Origin: CAZDBA01 sp964503615
GTDB taxonomy: Bacteria > Planctomycetota > Planctomycetia > Pirellulales > Pirellulaceae
Assembly (NCBI GenBank): GCA_964503615.1
Contig: CAZDBA010000195.1
Coordinates: 1 to 7,787 of the forward strand
Direction of reading: 5' to 3'
DNA length: 7,787 nucleotides
The notes under the pieces were generated by a model. The model was not told the DNA's origin, did not search any database, and saw nothing but the letters and a program-made list of their open reading frames with translations. Within the stretch, counting starts at the first letter, position 1. Every line of letters starts with the position of its first letter. Shown in pieces: positions 1 to 6,308 of the stretch. A program made the position numbers and the translations under genes.

Positions 1-2
1 TC

Positions 3-15
3 GCTCCTTCGGAGC
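3..15. repeat. Short inverted repeat at the left edge
   Basis: A perfect 5-bp inverted repeat (GCTCC / GGAGC) closes a 3-base loop. It lies two bases from the window edge, so its context is lost. No T-run follows it on either strand. It could be part of a terminator or trailer of the neighbouring gene to the left, or chance. Confidence 0.25.
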
Positions 16-61
16 TTAGACACACCAGAGCTCAACACTTTTCTAGATGCCTAGCCGTTTG

Positions 62-98
62 TTTACCCAGCCCAAAGCAAAGCTCTGAGCTGGGTAAA
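62..98 (-). terminator. Candidate ftsH trailer stem-loop (no U-tract)
   Basis: A perfect 10-bp inverted repeat, TTTACCCAGC (62-71) with GCTGGGTAAA (89-98), encloses a 17-base loop. It begins about 40 bases past the ftsH stop on the minus strand, where a terminator or 3'-end-protecting hairpin would be expected. Neither strand has a T-run directly after the stem, so it is not a canonical intrinsic terminator. The loop segment 81-87 is complementary to 26-32, which would allow a pseudoknot. The repeat is seen directly; the terminator role is inferred. Confidence 0.4.
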
Positions 99-139
99 TC
101 TGTTTGGCTTTGACACTTTTCGAAGTTGAGAACCTCGTG

Positions 140-2203
140 TTATTGAGCGGCTCTTTCTTCGTCCGATTCGACCTGGATCACGGCTGGTTCTCCACGGGCA
201 ACGTCCGTGCCGGGAACGACCATTGGACCAGGGCAATTTTCGTCAATGATCTGCTTGAGTTCTTCGTGGTCAATCGATTCAACGTCGATCAACCGACGCG
301 TAAGCGCTTCCAAAGCGTCTTTGCGAACTTCTAAAATATGGCGAACTTTACTAACCGCGTCGTCAATGATTCGTTTAACTTCTTCATCGATCTCGCGAGC
401 AGTTTGTTCGCTGAACATCATCCCGGAAGGAGCCGATTGTGCGCCGGCGAGGAACGGACTGCTACTGTCTTTCTTGTAGTTCACGCGACCTAAACGACTC
501 ATTCCGTACTGCATCACCATTGCACGAGCGATGTCGGTGCATCGCTCAAGATCGTTTTGAGCACCCGTCGAAATGTCTTTGTAAATCAACTCTTCGGTCA
601 AAGTACCCGCCAGCAAAATCTGCAACTGACTTTCCAATTCGCTTTGGGTCATCAGGTAACGATCTTGGGTCGGTCGTTGCATCATGTATCCCAACGCGGC
701 CAAGCCACGAGGAATGATTGAAACTTTGTGTACCGGATCGGTATTCGGCAAGCTGTAAGCAACCAGTGCATGTCCACTTTCGTGATACGCAACACGGTGC
801 TTTTCTTCGATGTTCATGACTCGAGTCTTCTTTTCCAGACCCGCAGTCACACGCTCAACGCCTTCGTTGAACTCGGCCATGCCAACCGTTTGGTTTTCTT
901 TGCGAGCTGCTAAAAGCGCTGCTTCGTTGACCAAATTTGCCAGGTCGGCTCCGGCGAAACCGGGACTGATTGCTGCGATCTTTTCCAATTCAACATCAGG
1001 ATCGAGCTTTACGTTTTTAACATGGACTTTCAAAATCTCCTCACGACCACGAACGTCGGGGCGATCGACCAGGACATGTCGATCAAAACGACCTGGACGC
1101 ATGAGAGCTTGATCCAGAGTTTCTGGGCGGTTGGTAGCTCCCATTACGATCACGCCGCTGTTAGATTCAAAGCCATCCATTTCGACCAACAATGCATTCA
1201 GAGTCTGTTCCCGCTCATCGTGTCCGCCCACAGCTGAACCAGTTCGCGATTTTCCAAGCGCGTCCAACTCGTCGATAAAGATGATACAAGGCGATTTGGC
1301 TTGGGCGGTTTGGAACATGTCGCGAACACGAGCCGCTCCGACACCCACAAACATTTCAACAAAGTCAGAACCGGAGAGGCTGAAGAAGGGAACGCCTGCC
1401 TCACCTGCGACCGCTTTTGCCAATAGTGTCTTGCCCGTTCCGGGAGGTCCGACGAGTAGAACACCATGTGGGATTCGGCCACCGAGCTTTTGATATTTCT
1501 CCGGGTTACGGAGAAAGTCCACAACCTCTTTGACTTCTTCTACCGCTTCATCGATCCCGGCAACGTCGTTGAACATCACACCAAGATCTTCTTGAGCGTA
1601 CATTCGACCACGACTACGACCAAACTGCATCGGCCCTCCGGCGCCACCCAGTCGTCGCATCATGAACAGGAAGACCAACAGCAACAGACCCGTTGTGATA
1701 AAGATGAAACCGTACTTCTCGAAAAAGCCGGGTGCATCGGAACCACTGAATTTAATATTGCGTTCGGTCAGATCCTGGTTGAGTTTGTCATGGTTGTCGG
1801 TATCGGGAGCGGTCGCGTGAAACATCCGCTTTTCCCGCTCTTTGTCTTTTCCCATTCCCTTGAGAACTTGATAGTAGACGGTACCCTTGATCTCTTTTCC
1901 AACCGTTAGATTATGCGGTTCGCTAAATTCGATGGTTCGCCCGTTCTCACCGTCTTCGACAATGATTAGTTTCCCGGTGTACCCCTCCATGAGCTGGCCC
2001 GCTTTTTCCGAATCGGATGGGTGGTACTTGGTGGCGGCGATTAAATTCTGAAATTCGCTGTAGCTAATTTCCTCTTTTTTCTGATTGAGCAAAAGAAAAG
2101 AGATCACCGATAGTGCCAAGACGATCGCCAGTGCAAACCAGACGAGTGATGAGCTGTTTTGGGGCTTGTCGCCAGATCCGCCGCGCTTTGGTTCTTGTTC
2201 CAT
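140..2203 (-). CDS. ftsH: ATP-dependent zinc metalloprotease FtsH
   Basis: A membrane-anchored AAA+ protease that extracts and degrades misassembled membrane proteins and short-lived cytosolic regulators, as a hexamer with its catalytic domain in the cytoplasm. The 687-residue product has TM1 at about 20-39, an extracytoplasmic region at about 40-163 and TM2 at about 165-182. The AAA+ module follows: Walker A GPPGTGKT (252-259), pore motif FVG, Walker B ending in D311-E312, and a second region of homology at 354-375 with arginine fingers R369 and R372. The zinc site is HESGH (474-478), with D551 in 'GAQND' as the probable third ligand. The acidic tail ends in 'DEERAAQ'. All catalytic residues are present. 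The extracytoplasmic region is clearly longer than the roughly 70 residues usual in E. coli-type FtsH. The ATG at 2203 is chosen because it gives a short polar N-terminus before TM1; no Shine-Dalgarno is evident. The gene is divergent from dxr-rseP. Confidence 0.98.
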   Translation of the reverse strand: MEQEPKRGGSGDKPQNSSSLVWFALAIVLALSVISFLLLNQKKEEISYSEFQNLIAATKYHPSDSEKAGQLMEGYTGKLIIVEDGENGRTIEFSEPHNLTVGKEIKGTVYYQVLKGMGKDKEREKRMFHATAPDTDNHDKLNQDLTERNIKFSGSDAPGFFEKYGFIFITTGLLLLVFLFMMRRLGGAGGPMQFGRSRGRMYAQEDLGVMFNDVAGIDEAVEEVKEVVDFLRNPEKYQKLGGRIPHGVLLVGPPGTGKTLLAKAVAGEAGVPFFSLSGSDFVEMFVGVGAARVRDMFQTAQAKSPCIIFIDELDALGKSRTGSAVGGHDEREQTLNALLVEMDGFESNSGVIVMGATNRPETLDQALMRPGRFDRHVLVDRPDVRGREEILKVHVKNVKLDPDVELEKIAAISPGFAGADLANLVNEAALLAARKENQTVGMAEFNEGVERVTAGLEKKTRVMNIEEKHRVAYHESGHALVAYSLPNTDPVHKVSIIPRGLAALGYMMQRPTQDRYLMTQSELESQLQILLAGTLTEELIYKDISTGAQNDLERCTDIARAMVMQYGMSRLGRVNYKKDSSSPFLAGAQSAPSGMMFSEQTAREIDEEVKRIIDDAVSKVRHILEVRKDALEALTRRLIDVESIDHEELKQIIDENCPGPMVVPGTDVARGEPAVIQVESDEERAAQ

Positions 2204-2204
2204 T

Positions 2205-2218
2205 TTATGACTTCATAA
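2205..2218. promoter_or_regulatory. Palindrome abutting the ftsH start codon
   Basis: TTATGA and TCATAA form a perfect 6-bp inverted repeat with a 2-base spacer, starting one base upstream of the ftsH ATG. It occupies the place where a ribosome-binding site would be. It could be a repressor operator. In RNA the 2-base spacer is too tight for a full hairpin, so a DNA-binding role is slightly more likely. The sequence is seen directly; any function is inferred, and a chance AT-rich palindrome remains possible. Confidence 0.35.
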
Positions 2219-2488
2219 GACAGGTTTGGGCAGATTTTGGACTGCCAGAAGAGTGACGAAGAATGCAACAACGGTGCCACTCCATCCAAACCTTCAGATT
2301 TTCTGGGTAGGGAAAGCGAAAATGGCTTTGGGGCCAATCTATCGGACTTGCCTTGAAAAGACTAGGAACAGGCTGCCGAAAGGGACTTTATACGCATCAT
2401 GCCGAATTTTGATCGTCAGAACTGTTAGAGAAAGCTCAATTTCTATTGTTATCACGGTAAAACAGCAATAAAATCGGTCTCTTAAAAA

Positions 2489-2516
2489 TTGCCGTTGGGC
2501 ACCCTTGCTCTACTAT
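2489..2516 (+). promoter_or_regulatory. Candidate promoter for dxr-rseP
   Basis: TTGCCG (2489-2494) and TACTAT (2511-2516) are separated by 16 bases, and each matches four of six positions of the sigma-70-type consensus. They lie about 90 bases before the dxr ATG, and transcription from here would include both leader hairpins at 2522-2580. Promoter consensus in this lineage is poorly constrained, so this is only a candidate. Confidence 0.25.
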
Positions 2517-2521
2517 TTTTT

Positions 2522-2539
2522 AAAGGCTCCAAAGCCTTT
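2522..2539 (+). repeat. dxr leader hairpin 1
   Basis: AAAGGCT and AGCCTTT form a perfect 7-bp stem with the 4-base loop CCAA. A run of six T precedes the stem on the plus strand and none directly follows it, so it is not a normal terminator in either direction. It lies in the presumed dxr 5' untranslated region, just after the candidate -10 box, so it could instead be an operator or an mRNA 5'-end stabiliser. Confidence 0.35.
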
Positions 2540-2561
2540 CAGTACGTCCTTATTTTTCAAC

Positions 2562-2580
2562 GTTGTCGATATTCGGCAAC
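2562..2580 (+). repeat. dxr leader hairpin 2
   Basis: GTTGTCG and CGGCAAC pair as a 7-bp stem (six Watson-Crick pairs and one G-U) around the 5-base loop ATATT, ending 25 bases before the dxr ATG. The G-U pair favours an RNA-level structure over a DNA palindrome. With hairpin 1 it makes the leader notably structured. Function is unknown. Confidence 0.35.
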
Positions 2581-2595
2581 ATGATGCGTAAATAA
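2581..2595 (+). other. Possible four-codon upstream ORF before dxr
   Basis: ATG ATG CGT AAA TAA reads M-M-R-K-stop and ends 10 bases before the dxr start codon, in a different frame. It directly follows leader hairpin 2. It has no visible Shine-Dalgarno, and so short an ORF can easily arise by chance. Confidence 0.12.
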
Positions 2596-2605
2596 CTCAC
2601 CCTTC

Positions 2606-3757
2606 ATGAATCATCCAAGAAATGTTGCCATTCTCGGCGCGACGGGGAGTATCGGCCAAAATGCGCTTGCCGTGATTCAGGCGATGGAGGGTTATCGCGC
2701 TTATGCGATTAGTGGGCATTCGAATTTGAGCCTGCTTGCCGAGAATGCGCGACGATTCAAATCCAGCCAAGTAGTGATCTCCGATCCATCCGTAGCACCC
2801 AACAGCGAGTTTGACTTCGGCGACAGCTCTGTCAGCTATGGGCCCGAAGCGTTGGACGAGATCGCGACGCGGGACGAAGTCGACGTCGTGATTGCGGCGA
2901 TTGTAGGTTGTGCGGGTCTATCCAGCACTTGGGCCGCAGTGAACGCCGGCAAAAAAGTTGCTTTGGCAAATAAGGAGGCGTTGGTGGTCGCCGGCAGCGT
3001 GATCATGCCACTGGCTCAAAAATCGGGAGCGATGTTGTTGCCTGTAGACAGCGAACACAGTGCGATTTTCCAGGCCGCCCGCTCAGGATTCAAACCGGAA
3101 ATCCGCAGAGTCATTTTGACGGCTAGCGGCGGGCCATTGCGGGAATTGACGACTGAGCAGATGGAAAACGTGACCGTCGATCAGGCTTTGGCCCATCCGA
3201 CGTGGAATATGGGGCCTAAAATTACTGTCGACTCGGCGACCATGATGAATAAAGCTCTGGAGGTAATCGAAGCCCGCTGGTTATTCGATCTTCAGCCGGA
3301 GCAAATCTCCGTTGTGATCCACCCTCAATCTATTATCCATTCGATGGTAGAATTCGTGGACGGTTCGGTAATCGCTCAAATGAGTCCTCCGGACATGAAA
3401 TTACCTATCCAATACGCGCTGACGTATCCAGACCGAATTTCTGGGCCGGCAGAGCAGTTGGATTTTACAAAAGCGATGTCATTGGATTTGATTCCAGCCG
3501 ATCTGGAAAAGTTTCCAGCATTGAAACTTGGCTTCGAAGTAGCCAAGTCCGGTGGGACATCGGGAGCCGTGTTGAACGCGGCAAACGAAGTAGCGGTAAA
3601 CGCTTTTTTAAACGGCGAGATGGCGATTACCGATATCGCGAAACATTGTCGCCAACTTTTAGATAACCATAATTTCTTGGCCGACCCAAATTTGCAGCAG
3701 CTAATGGCCGCTGACGAGTGGGCTCGGCAAGAGACCTCCAATTGGAAACTTGTTTAG
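2606..3757 (+). CDS. dxr: 1-deoxy-D-xylulose 5-phosphate reductoisomerase
   Basis: Cytosolic enzyme of the MEP pathway. It isomerises and reduces 1-deoxy-D-xylulose 5-phosphate to 2-C-methyl-D-erythritol 4-phosphate using NADPH and a divalent metal, and is the target of fosmidomycin. The 383-residue protein is near the usual family length (about 400). Visible motifs are the N-terminal dinucleotide-binding loop GATGSIG (11-17), ANKE (121-124), and the metal-binding D148-S149-E150. S174 in SGGP, H197 in HPTW, and N215-K216 with E219 in 'MMNKALE' correspond to the known substrate and metal residues of the E. coli enzyme. Everything needed for activity is present. The ATG at 2606 places the Rossmann loop at the normal distance from the N-terminus; no Shine-Dalgarno is seen. 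Its stop TAG overlaps the likely rseP start by one base, implying one transcript. Confidence 0.98.
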   Translation: MNHPRNVAILGATGSIGQNALAVIQAMEGYRAYAISGHSNLSLLAENARRFKSSQVVISDPSVAPNSEFDFGDSSVSYGPEALDEIATRDEVDVVIAAIVGCAGLSSTWAAVNAGKKVALANKEALVVAGSVIMPLAQKSGAMLLPVDSEHSAIFQAARSGFKPEIRRVILTASGGPLRELTTEQMENVTVDQALAHPTWNMGPKITVDSATMMNKALEVIEARWLFDLQPEQISVVIHPQSIIHSMVEFVDGSVIAQMSPPDMKLPIQYALTYPDRISGPAEQLDFTKAMSLDLIPADLEKFPALKLGFEVAKSGGTSGAVLNAANEVAVNAFLNGEMAITDIAKHCRQLLDNHNFLADPNLQQLMAADEWARQETSNWKLV

Positions 3758-5883
3758 TGGATACCAATATTTTGCTCGCGGCCGGATGGCTGGACCCTGG
3801 TTACTGGTGGGGCGTTGCCCAAGTCATCATCGGGTTGGGGTTTGTGATCTTTGTTCACGAACTCGGCCACTTCTTGGTCGCCAAAGCGTGCGGTGTTAAG
3901 TGTGAAAAGTTCTACGTTGGTTTTGACTTTTTCGATATCAAAATCGGCGATCGTGTGATTATTCCGCGTTCGTTGGTCAAGTGGAATTGGGGCGAAACAG
4001 AATACGGCGTGGGAATTGTACCGCTGGGCGGTTACGTCAAAATGCTTGGCCAAGACGATAATCCTGCCAACCGCGAAGAGCAAATTGCGCTTTCCAAAGC
4101 AGCCGATGCCTCTGACGATGACCTGTACGAACCGTCCGGGCTGGTAGATCGCACCAAGATGGATCCTCGGAGCTTTTTGGCCAAGACCGTGCCGCAACGG
4201 ATGGCAATCATCTCGGCAGGCGTGATCTTTAATATTCTGTTTGCGATCCTGTTGGCGGCGATTGCCTTTCGTTCTGGCGTTTTATACGAGCCAGCTAAAA
4301 TTGGTGGCGTTACAGCAGGCGGTCCGGCTTGGGAAGAAAATATGGGCGAATCAACCGTGCTTCGTGTAGGGGAACAGCGATTCGACGAAGGATATTCCAC
4401 GTTTATTCACATGGCAGAAGCGATCATCTTTGATGGTAGCGAAGAAAACGCTGTGTTGGAGATCGAATACGTTCCCAAAGGCGAATCCGAGTCAAAAACG
4501 GTAAAGTTAACACCACGGAAAATCGGAACAGAAGTCAGCTTGCCTCGTATTGGCGTGACGCCGATGCAAACTTTGACACTGGCCAAGGAGACACCAACTC
4601 AAGAAGGACGAGCCGCGAGCAACACAGAAATACCGTTTCTCGGCGGCGATACCATTGTCAAAGCGAATGGTGTCGATGTCGATTCGATGCTGGAACTGCA
4701 AACGGAACTGGTCGATTCCTATGGCCGCGATATTACGGTCACAGTAGAACGTAAAACCGATCCGAAAGATGAGAATGCGGAACCGGAGACAGTCGAGATC
4801 GCGGTCACACCCGATCGGATGCCAACGCTCGGCATTGCCTGTGAGTGGTTACCGATCAAAGGTATTAAACGAGATTCTGTCGCAGCCAAAGCTGGTTTTG
4901 AAATTGGTGACAAGATCGTATCGGTAAACGGCGAAGAGCTAGGCAGTCTTTTCACTCTGGATCTGGATGTCATCAAACACGTTCAGGAACAGCCTGACCA
5001 ACCGATCGTTTTTGTTGTTGAGCGAGGCGAAACGAAGAAAACCATTGAGGTGGTTCCAACAAAACCACGACGTTCAACTTTGATCAGCGGTGCAGAACCG
5101 GTCGGAATCGAGACACTAGGTTTGGCAATCCCCACGAGCAATATCGTTTCGTCAGTTGCCCCGGGCAGTCCTGCTGAGGAAGCAGGAATCAAAAAGGGAG
5201 ACGAACTGGTTGGTACTCAAGCGATACTGACCAAGGAGCAAAAAGCCGATCCAATATACAGTAAAACGGGAAGAGAGCGGCCTTACGAAGAAGGCTCGAT
5301 CAATTTTTCAGATACTCACCAATTGATTCAGCAATTTCCTGTCGGACAAGAGTTCAAGCTTAGTTACAAACGAGGTGATGACAGCAAAACTGTGACAGTG
5401 CAGTCGGTGGATTCCGACGAGTACTTTAGGACTACTATCGGAGTTCGTCTGACTGCCTATCAGGAAGTTTACACCGCAAAATCATGGGGTGAAGCTTTTC
5501 AGTTGGGTGCCAAACAGACTTGGGTGGACCTGACTAAGGTCTTCAAATTCCTAGGCAAATTGGTTCGTGGGCGAATCAGTGCCAAGAATCTGGGCGGTCC
5601 CGGAACGATCTTTGTCGTTGCTCAAAGCGAAGCCACACAGGGGACTTCGCGTTTGTTGTTGTTCCTAGTTCTGCTGAGTGCGAACCTTGCAATTATCAAC
5701 TTTTTGCCAATCCCAGTGCTCGATGGCGGACACATGATGTTCTTGGCCTATGAGGGGCTTTTCCGAAAGCCGGTAACAGAAAGAGTCCAAGTTCTGTTGA
5801 CGTACATCGGATTCCTGGCGTTGTTGTCTCTGATGGCGTTCGTGATCTGGCAAGACGTTGGACGAATTTCGCGTTTGTTTTAA
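3757..5883 (+). CDS. rseP: RseP-type site-2 intramembrane metalloprotease, multi-PDZ
   Basis: Inner-membrane zinc protease of the site-2 (M50) family. Such enzymes cleave transmembrane segments, typically anti-sigma factors and leftover signal peptides. The 708-residue product has TM1 at about 18-36 running into HELGH (34-38; ligands H34 and H38, catalytic E35), the membrane-associated 'PLGGYVKMLG' stretch, TM2 at about 148-170, TM3 at about 630-652 followed by LDGG with ligand D656, and TM4 at about 680-700. Between TM2 and TM3 lie up to four PDZ-like units, at about 178-260, 265-345, 356-437 and 449-553; the third and fourth are clearest. E. coli RseP has two PDZ domains and about 450 residues. 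GTG at 3757 is preferred: it overlaps the dxr stop (TAGTG), has a weak GGA about 11 bases upstream, and leaves a short tail before TM1. A GTG at 3718 is in frame but lies inside dxr without a ribosome-binding site. The substrate here is unknown. Confidence 0.95.
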   Translation: MDTNILLAAGWLDPGYWWGVAQVIIGLGFVIFVHELGHFLVAKACGVKCEKFYVGFDFFDIKIGDRVIIPRSLVKWNWGETEYGVGIVPLGGYVKMLGQDDNPANREEQIALSKAADASDDDLYEPSGLVDRTKMDPRSFLAKTVPQRMAIISAGVIFNILFAILLAAIAFRSGVLYEPAKIGGVTAGGPAWEENMGESTVLRVGEQRFDEGYSTFIHMAEAIIFDGSEENAVLEIEYVPKGESESKTVKLTPRKIGTEVSLPRIGVTPMQTLTLAKETPTQEGRAASNTEIPFLGGDTIVKANGVDVDSMLELQTELVDSYGRDITVTVERKTDPKDENAEPETVEIAVTPDRMPTLGIACEWLPIKGIKRDSVAAKAGFEIGDKIVSVNGEELGSLFTLDLDVIKHVQEQPDQPIVFVVERGETKKTIEVVPTKPRRSTLISGAEPVGIETLGLAIPTSNIVSSVAPGSPAEEAGIKKGDELVGTQAILTKEQKADPIYSKTGRERPYEEGSINFSDTHQLIQQFPVGQEFKLSYKRGDDSKTVTVQSVDSDEYFRTTIGVRLTAYQEVYTAKSWGEAFQLGAKQTWVDLTKVFKFLGKLVRGRISAKNLGGPGTIFVVAQSEATQGTSRLLLFLVLLSANLAIINFLPIPVLDGGHMMFLAYEGLFRKPVTERVQVLLTYIGFLALLSLMAFVIWQDVGRISRLF

Positions 5884-5957
5884 TTAAACACGAGTTGTCA
5901 GAGTCATAATCCTGCGAAGAACAATCAAATCGGTAAGTGTCTGCTAGCTCGGGAGCA

Positions 5958-5985
5958 AACCGTTTGAGCATCATCGCTCGCGGTT
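5958..5985 (+). repeat. Hairpin downstream of rseP
   Basis: AACCG (5958-5962) pairs with CGGTT (5981-5985). An inner GAGC/GCTC stem (5966-5969 with 5976-5979) and a 6-base loop lie inside, separated by a small TTT/G internal loop. It starts about 75 bases past the rseP stop. No T-run follows, so it would be at most a factor-dependent terminator or a 3'-end stabiliser. Confidence 0.3.
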
Positions 5986-6046
5986 GGAGGCTGAGGAGGC
6001 TTCTGCCAAGTCGAATCTGGTGAGCCTTGCGTGAGTCTTACCTCTT

Positions 6047-6082
6047 CATAGAGTTCATAGGAGTTGCGTTGAATACTCCTGT
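6047..6082 (+). repeat. Near-tandem repeat overlapping an inverted repeat
   Basis: CATAGAGTT (6047-6055) is immediately followed by CATAGGAGTT (6056-6065), a tandem copy with one inserted G. The second copy also forms an inverted repeat: AGGAGT (6059-6064) with ACTCCT (6075-6080) across a 10-base loop, extendable by a U-G and an A-U pair to 6057/6082. Adjacent repeated half-sites can mark a regulator-binding site, but this is only inference. Confidence 0.3.
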
Positions 6083-6104
6083 TGCGCTATCTGTTCCATT
6101 TGCT

Positions 6105-6121
6105 GTTCATATCGAATGAAC
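6105..6121. repeat. GTTCAT/ATGAAC inverted repeat
   Basis: A perfect 6-bp inverted repeat with a 5-base spacer (ATCGA), about 190 bases upstream of the exported-protein start. The size and symmetry would suit an operator as well as an RNA hairpin. No partner regulator is visible in the window. Confidence 0.3.
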
Positions 6122-6142
6122 GCTGCTTTCTCAAAAAACGCA

Positions 6143-6187
6143 GGGGTTTTACTCCGAAGGTGCTTGCACTTTGGCTGGAAATACCCC
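6143..6187 (+). ncRNA. Compound hairpin in the exported-protein leader region
   Basis: Outer stem: GGGGT (6143-6147) with ACCCC (6183-6187), continued by TTT (6148-6150) with AAA (6179-6181) across a single bulged T6182. Inner stem: A6157 to G6162 with C6167 to T6172, six pairs including one G-U, capped by CTTG inside a G-C pair, which matches the known stable CUUG tetraloop. The 45-base element looks like a folded RNA domain. It could be a cis-regulatory leader, a small RNA segment or a processing site. I do not recognise it as a known riboswitch class. Confidence 0.3.
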
Positions 6188-6241
6188 GATGTTCCGTAAA
6201 TTTTAACTTTCTTATTCAACCCTCACGATCTTTACACCCGA

Positions 6242-6247
6242 TATAAC
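6242..6247 (+). promoter_or_regulatory. Candidate -10 box for the exported-protein gene
   Basis: TATAAC matches five of six positions of the -10 consensus. No good -35 lies 16-18 bases upstream; the nearest resemblance is TTCAAC at 6215-6220, which is too far. Transcription from here would begin around 6254, favouring translation from 6311 with a leader of about 57 bases, and would leave the compound hairpin outside the transcript. Confidence 0.2.
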
Positions 6248-6267
6248 CTGCGAATGGACACTCGGGG

Positions 6268-6274
6268 GGAGGAA
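6268..6274 (+). promoter_or_regulatory. Strong Shine-Dalgarno GGAGGAA within a small hairpin loop
   Basis: GGAGGAA is the clearest ribosome-binding site among the plus-strand starts inspected. It sits six bases (counted from GGAGG) before a GTG at 6279, but about 38 bases before the ATG at 6311, too far to serve that start directly. CGGG (6263-6266) can pair with CCCG (6275-6278), placing the site in the hairpin loop, so it may be folded or exposed depending on conditions. Confidence 0.5.
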
Positions 6275-6278
6275 CCCG

Positions 6279-6308
6279 GTGAACGTAAATCACCTGCTGA
6301 AAGAATAG
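6279..6308 (+). CDS. Nine-codon leader peptide ORF upstream of the exported-protein gene
   Basis: GTG at 6279 opens a frame encoding (M)NVNHLLKE and ends with TAG at 6306-6308, two bases before the ATG at 6311. It is preceded at normal spacing by GGAGGAA. The main gene has only a weak GAAAGAA-like sequence of its own, so ribosomes finishing this leader could restart on it (translational coupling). The peptide has no run of one amino acid, so a classical amino-acid attenuator is unlikely. The ORF and ribosome-binding site are seen; translation and coupling are inferred. Confidence 0.35.
   Translation: MNVNHLLKE

Larger units (their letters stand above)
2204..2605. other. Divergent ftsH/dxr intergenic control region
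   Basis: About 400 bases with no convincing gene between two divergent start codons, so it should hold promoters for both directions. Besides the separately listed elements it contains a GGCAG/CTGCC inverted repeat (2229-2233 with 2242-2246), an 8-bp direct repeat CAGATTTT (2231-2238 and 2295-2302), and a 7-bp stem with one G-U pair (2444-2450 with 2464-2470). On the minus strand a TATAAA box at 2392-2387 could be a -10 for ftsH, but I could not find a matching -35 at a normal distance. An 81-codon open frame (2226-2471, plus) looks non-coding. Confidence 0.7.

Noticed and set aside
1466..1909. 147-codon frame opposite ftsH, and similar antisense frames across ftsH, dxr and rseP
   Set aside because: These lie opposite strongly conserved coding sequence, and their translations show no family features.
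2226..2471. 81-codon plus-strand frame in the divergent spacer
   Set aside because: The composition is unlike the neighbouring proteins, there is no ribosome-binding site or recognisable motif, and it covers the likely promoter region of both flanking genes.
2522..2539. Reading leader hairpin 1 as an intrinsic terminator
   Set aside because: The T-run lies before the stem on the plus strand, and on the minus strand the stem is followed by A, so neither direction has the required U-tract.
3718..3756. In-frame GTG giving a 721-residue RseP
   Set aside because: It lies within dxr with no purine-rich site upstream; GTG 3757 overlaps the dxr stop and gives a normal N-terminus.
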